A DNA stretch of 64,000 nt, taken from NCBI GenBank assembly GCA_963556195.1, contig OY744535.1:92401353-92465352 (forward strand), written 5' to 3'. Of the stretch, positions 61,526 to 64,000 are shown one piece after another; position 1 is the first letter of the stretch, and each line of letters begins with the position of its first letter. The position numbers were made by a program, and so were the translations under genes. Source of the stretch: Sepiola atlantica. Lineage: Eukaryota; Mollusca; Cephalopoda; Sepiida; Sepiolidae. The notes beneath the pieces were generated by a model. That model had not been told where the DNA came from, made no database searches, and saw nothing but the letters and a program-made list of their open reading frames with translations.

Positions 61526-61722
61526 ATTATACGCTACGCTATCATACGACACTGACTGAATGTAAGTAATATCTCAATGTAAACATTGCAAGTGCGGGGA
61601 GCTTGAATTAGTTTTACCTTAGAAGCTATGCCCTAAAGCTAATGGCAGGTGGCGATATCCTTACAAATAAGCTCTACCCAGGGAGGGAGTTTCATCTAGG
61701 CCTCCACATATATATATATATA
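61526..61722. other. Unique spacer
   Basis: Short non-repetitive stretch. No feature recognised. Confidence 0.5.
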
Positions 61723-61773
61723 AATTCCCGAAACAGTTTTTCATGGTAAACAACTGATGATCCATTAAATAAT
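61723..61773 (-). repeat. Short dispersed repeat G, copy 2
   Basis: AAATTCCCGAAACAGTTTTT, CATGGTAAACAACTGATGATCC: inverted copy of 51699-51745, again next to TA. Confidence 0.65.
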
Positions 61774-61901
61774 GTTAGAAGCAAACTAATATAATAACTG
61801 AAAAAGTTAAATTGATTTACATGAGTGATTTTCCACTGAACGACCTGGGACTAAAGGTTTTTTTTTTTTAAATATAGTTTTAATGGTTGGGAAACTTCCA
61901 C

Positions 61902-61903
<2 letters not shown>

Positions 61904-61958
<55 letters not shown>
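61904..61958. repeat. (TA)n microsatellite
   Basis: Pure TA run. Confidence 0.95.
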
Positions 61959-61962
<4 letters not shown>

Positions 61963-62029
61963 CGACTTGCTATTGAGCATTTTTGAAAATATTAGTTTTC
62001 TGTCCATTTTTAAAATATATTTGAACTTG

Positions 62030-62030
<1 letters not shown>

Positions 62031-62101
<71 letters not shown>

Positions 62102-62203
62102 GTTGTTGTTGTTGTTGTTGTTGTCGTCGTCATCGTCGTCGTCATCATCATTATCATCATCATCATCATCATCATTATTATTCTTCTTCTTCTTCTTCTT
62201 CTT
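62031..62203. repeat. Compound triplet microsatellite (ATT)n(GTT)n(GTC/ATC)n(TTC)n
   Basis: Successive triplet runs: ATT (62031-62100), GTT (62101-62123), mixed GTC/ATC (62124-62175), TTC (62181-62203). They look like stepwise single-base conversion of one ancestral triplet array. Homopolymer open frames (Ile, Val, Asn, Asp, Lys runs) are artefacts. Confidence 0.95.
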
Positions 62204-62640
62204 CCCTTCTTTGCCCTTGCCACTCTGACACTTTATACTACGATATGGGGGTCGAAAAATTAGACTGCCCGTACCGAGTTTTAGAGTCAATGGCTATCAA
62301 TGTTTACAACGCCGTACCTAGATCATTCCTTCTCCCCCTCTCTTCTGCGTCCAACTCGACATTTGCATGCCTACTTCCTTTTTCTCCTATACTTCCTGAC
62401 CCTCAAACCCCGACCTCTTCCCTACAGAATTTCTTACACATTTTCTTATATATTTTACAACCCCCCCTTTTTCTTCTGCTTTATTTTAATTAAAAACCAT
62501 TTCATATATATTAAAAATTTAAATATTAGAATCTAATTTTAACCCCTTACGTACAGATATGTAAACACCCCTCCATTGCACACAAATCACGTCCTACGTG
62601 ATCTCAGACGTGACCGAATAAGTTCCACCATTTCTAAAAT
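62204..62640. other. Non-coding spacer, pyrimidine-rich part
   Basis: 62,320-62,490 is C/T-rich, in the style of 540-1000. No feature otherwise. Confidence 0.5.
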
Positions 62641-62644
62641 GTTT

Positions 62645-62698
62645 ATCAGCTGACGATAATCGGGATTAACCTACCGCTTTGAAACCGACGGTACTGAT
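62645..62698 (+). ncRNA. Hammerhead ribozyme, palindrome-family relative
   Basis: Stem I ATCAG (62645-62649) pairs CTGAT (62694-62698), CTGACGA core (62650-62656), stem II TAATCGG.../CCGCTTT partly paired, GAAA (62681-62684), stem III ACC-GAC-GGT, A17 at 62693. It shares GAAACCGACGGTA and GATGTT..A with the HHR at 16.95-17.0 kb and is also followed by a TA tract. Core complete, stem II weakened. Confidence 0.75.
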
Positions 62699-62715
62699 GT
62701 TACATTGAATTTCTG

Positions 62716-62721
<6 letters not shown>

Positions 62722-62766
<45 letters not shown>
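62722..62766. repeat. (TA)n microsatellite
   Basis: TA run 24 bp downstream of the HHR. Confidence 0.95.
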
Positions 62767-62767
<1 letters not shown>

Positions 62768-62854
62768 CTTCTATTTCATCTGTACATTTTCCTTTTCTCA
62801 TATATAGATATATAATTTCTGTTTCATAAATACAATTATATATATTCACGTGCA

Positions 62855-63130
62855 TCTAGTCGAACTCGGGAATCTTTATGTCAAACGTTAGAATCACTAC
62901 AGAATTTCGAACCAAACCCTTTATTTACTCCATGGTGGTGGTGGTTTGCTCTCATTTCGTCAGTCATAACCGCGTAAAAGTTGTAAGTAATTCGTAATTG
63001 TATTCTTAGTACAACCCGCAGAAAGAAAGTCAAAGGTTACATCGGCCGAAACGTTGTGAAAATAACATAAAAAATGAGAACAGTAGTTCGAATGATCCAC
63101 GTAATACAAATTAACAATCCCAATTTAAAA
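62855..63130. mobile_element. Repeat family C, rearranged copy
   Basis: Left part (62,858-62,935) is in minus orientation (GTCGAACTCGGGAATCTTTA, ACCCTTTATT). The right part (63,030-63,110) is in plus orientation (GGTTACATCGGCCGAAACGT, TGTGAAAATAACAT, AGTAGTTCGAATGATCC). The two halves of the family unit are inverted relative to each other. Confidence 0.55.
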
Positions 63131-63236
63131 AATTCTAAAACATAAAATAAAAGCAACAATAGAATCGGCAACAAACCTTGGACATGCAGCAACGCCAGCA
63201 GAGAGCCGCAAGTGGTCAAAATAGGCCAATCTTCTT

Positions 63237-63296
63237 GACGGATTTGTATTTAAAACTGTGGAAACGAATGGAGTGATTGGCCACACGCGACTTCCT
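63237..63296 (+). pseudogene. LINE RT C-terminal fragment, partial duplicate
   Basis: Encodes DGFVFKTVETNGVIG and then, after a 5-nt deletion relative to the downstream copy, CACACGCGACTTCCT. The 'F.P.AVET.G..G' pattern is the start of the conserved tail of LINE RT polyproteins. Confidence 0.6.
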
Positions 63297-63384
63297 ATTA
63301 TATTTTTAAAAGATTCTCGATCTCCATTTATATAAACTTAGGTATGTGTATATGTTTATATATTTGTATATACAGAATTCAGTC

Positions 63385-63475
63385 CTAAACTAATTAACCG
63401 ATCATTATCATTTTTGGAACACGGCTTCTAGGCGTAAGGGTGCGTAATATGAGCTATATTTATTTCAATTTAGTT
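63385..63475 (+). repeat. Dispersed repeat F, copy 2
   Basis: AACTAATTAACCGATCATTA, TTTTTGGAACACGGCTTCT, GAGCTATATTTATTTCAATTT. Matches 12875-12962. Lies between the two copies of the LINE fragment. Confidence 0.65.
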
Positions 63476-63509
63476 TCATGCAAAGACGGGTTGAAAAACC
63501 ATCGTAAAT

Positions 63510-63718
63510 ATTCTGTGGAGACGAATGGAGTGATTGGCTCTGCCACACGCGACTTCCTCGGCAGCCTTGGTCTATTAATGATGCGCAACACTGGAGACAA
63601 TCGCGAATTTTCTTGGATTTACGAGCGCCTCTCTATCGCCATTATTCGTGGAAACGCCTTGAGTCTGCTCTCGGCCTGCCAAGCCAGCCGAACATTCGAA
63701 GAAAACTATGGACTGTGA
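63510..63718 (+). pseudogene. LINE reverse-transcriptase C-terminal tail
   Basis: Frame ending TGA at 63718, with VETNGVIGSATRDFLGSLG, RNTGDNREFSW and ERLSIAIIRGNALSLL. This matches the known invertebrate LINE polyprotein tail pattern VET.G..G....FL..LG.R....TGD.R....L.QRLS.A.QRGNA. Only this tail (about 68 residues) is present. No RT catalytic motifs lie upstream in frame. The Met at 63440 is not a real start: the first 25 residues fall in repeat F. Confidence 0.75.
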
Positions 63719-64000
63719 TACAATTATTTATAAGGAATCAGGATTTCTCGATATTGTGTAAAAACTATTAACCGAGATTTATTTTTTTTAGAGCTTACGA
63801 ATGGTACTCATTTACTGAACAACAGACTTGCAGCTGAAAGACTTTTGCCTGACCAACTCAACAAATTAAGTGATTAACTTATTTTGCCAAAAATTTTTAA
63901 ATATAAAAGCCATCCTATTTAATATATTAAATATTGTCTGGAATTAAATATTAGTTTTATGGAACCGGATTTTAAACTCCTAACATGCACCAGACATCGA
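63719..64000. other. LINE 3' flank / AT-rich sequence
   Basis: Could include the 3' UTR of the LINE fragment. No tail repeat or poly(A) recognised. Confidence 0.4.

Noticed and set aside
61728..61773. GAAAC upstream of CTGATGA in repeat G, as a permuted (type II) hammerhead
   Set aside because: No stem I between the cleavage position and CTGATGA, and stem III barely pairs.

Overview
The window looks like a gene-desert segment of an animal nuclear genome. It is AT-rich and dense in (TA)n. It carries a degenerate TTAGGG-type interstitial telomeric tract, several tRNA-like SINE heads, snRNA-headed SINE-like units and many hammerhead-ribozyme (HHR) motifs. A lophotrochozoan, most plausibly a mollusc such as a cephalopod, would fit, but that is inference from repeat style and nothing in the window proves it. 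I see no intact protein-coding gene. The only protein-derived sequence I support is two retroelement remnants: a reverse-transcriptase C-terminal half at about 52.1-52.6 kb (minus) and a LINE RT C-terminal tail at about 63.5-63.7 kb (plus). The very long open frames (3.7-8.1, 19.6-20.5 and 26-44 kb) come from satellites whose period is a multiple of three.

Layout. 0-9.3 kb: pyrimidine-rich diverged repeats, a TA-flanked MITE, a tRNA-derived SINE, a 52-bp satellite (19 units), a 4.4-kb hexanucleotide array with a 1,380-bp internal duplication, and a 76-bp satellite. 9.3-19.3 kb: mostly unique DNA, then a series of HHR-bearing repeats next to TA tracts, a minus-strand U2-headed SINE copy, and a near-perfect 243-bp palindrome. 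19.6-23.1 kb: a 27-bp satellite and 1.85 kb of TTAGGG-like DNA. 23.9-48.4 kb: a giant ~50-bp satellite containing three near-identical ~1.05-kb inserts (each with an HHR fossil), duplicated together as ~4.4 and ~3.5 kb blocks, followed by a trimeric higher-order zone. 48.4-54.1 kb: dispersed repeats, foldback elements, HHR pairs and the RT remnant. 54.15-56.84 kb: eight head-to-tail ~335-bp units whose first ~37 nt match U2 snRNA. 56.9-64 kb: more HHR elements, a decayed U2-headed copy, a 10-bp/60-bp satellite, triplet microsatellites and LINE debris.

The main themes are two RNA-level systems. First, at least five distinct HHR-bearing repeat families lie in one window. One motif (18,775-18,825, minus) has all three stems intact, and one family combines a tRNA-like Pol III head with an HHR in a 342-nt tandem dimer. 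Nearly every HHR element abuts a TA microsatellite. Second, there is a tandem array of U2-headed, hairpin-rich units in which the U2 branch-site-recognition segment would be locked in a 10-bp hairpin. Part of their 3' tail is shared with a tRNA-headed SINE at 2.3 kb. HHRs in Penelope-like elements, schistosome Sm-alpha SINEs and animal retrozymes are known, as are snRNA-headed SINEs. The tandem, structured U2-headed array and the tRNA-HHR dimer are the parts most likely to be undescribed.
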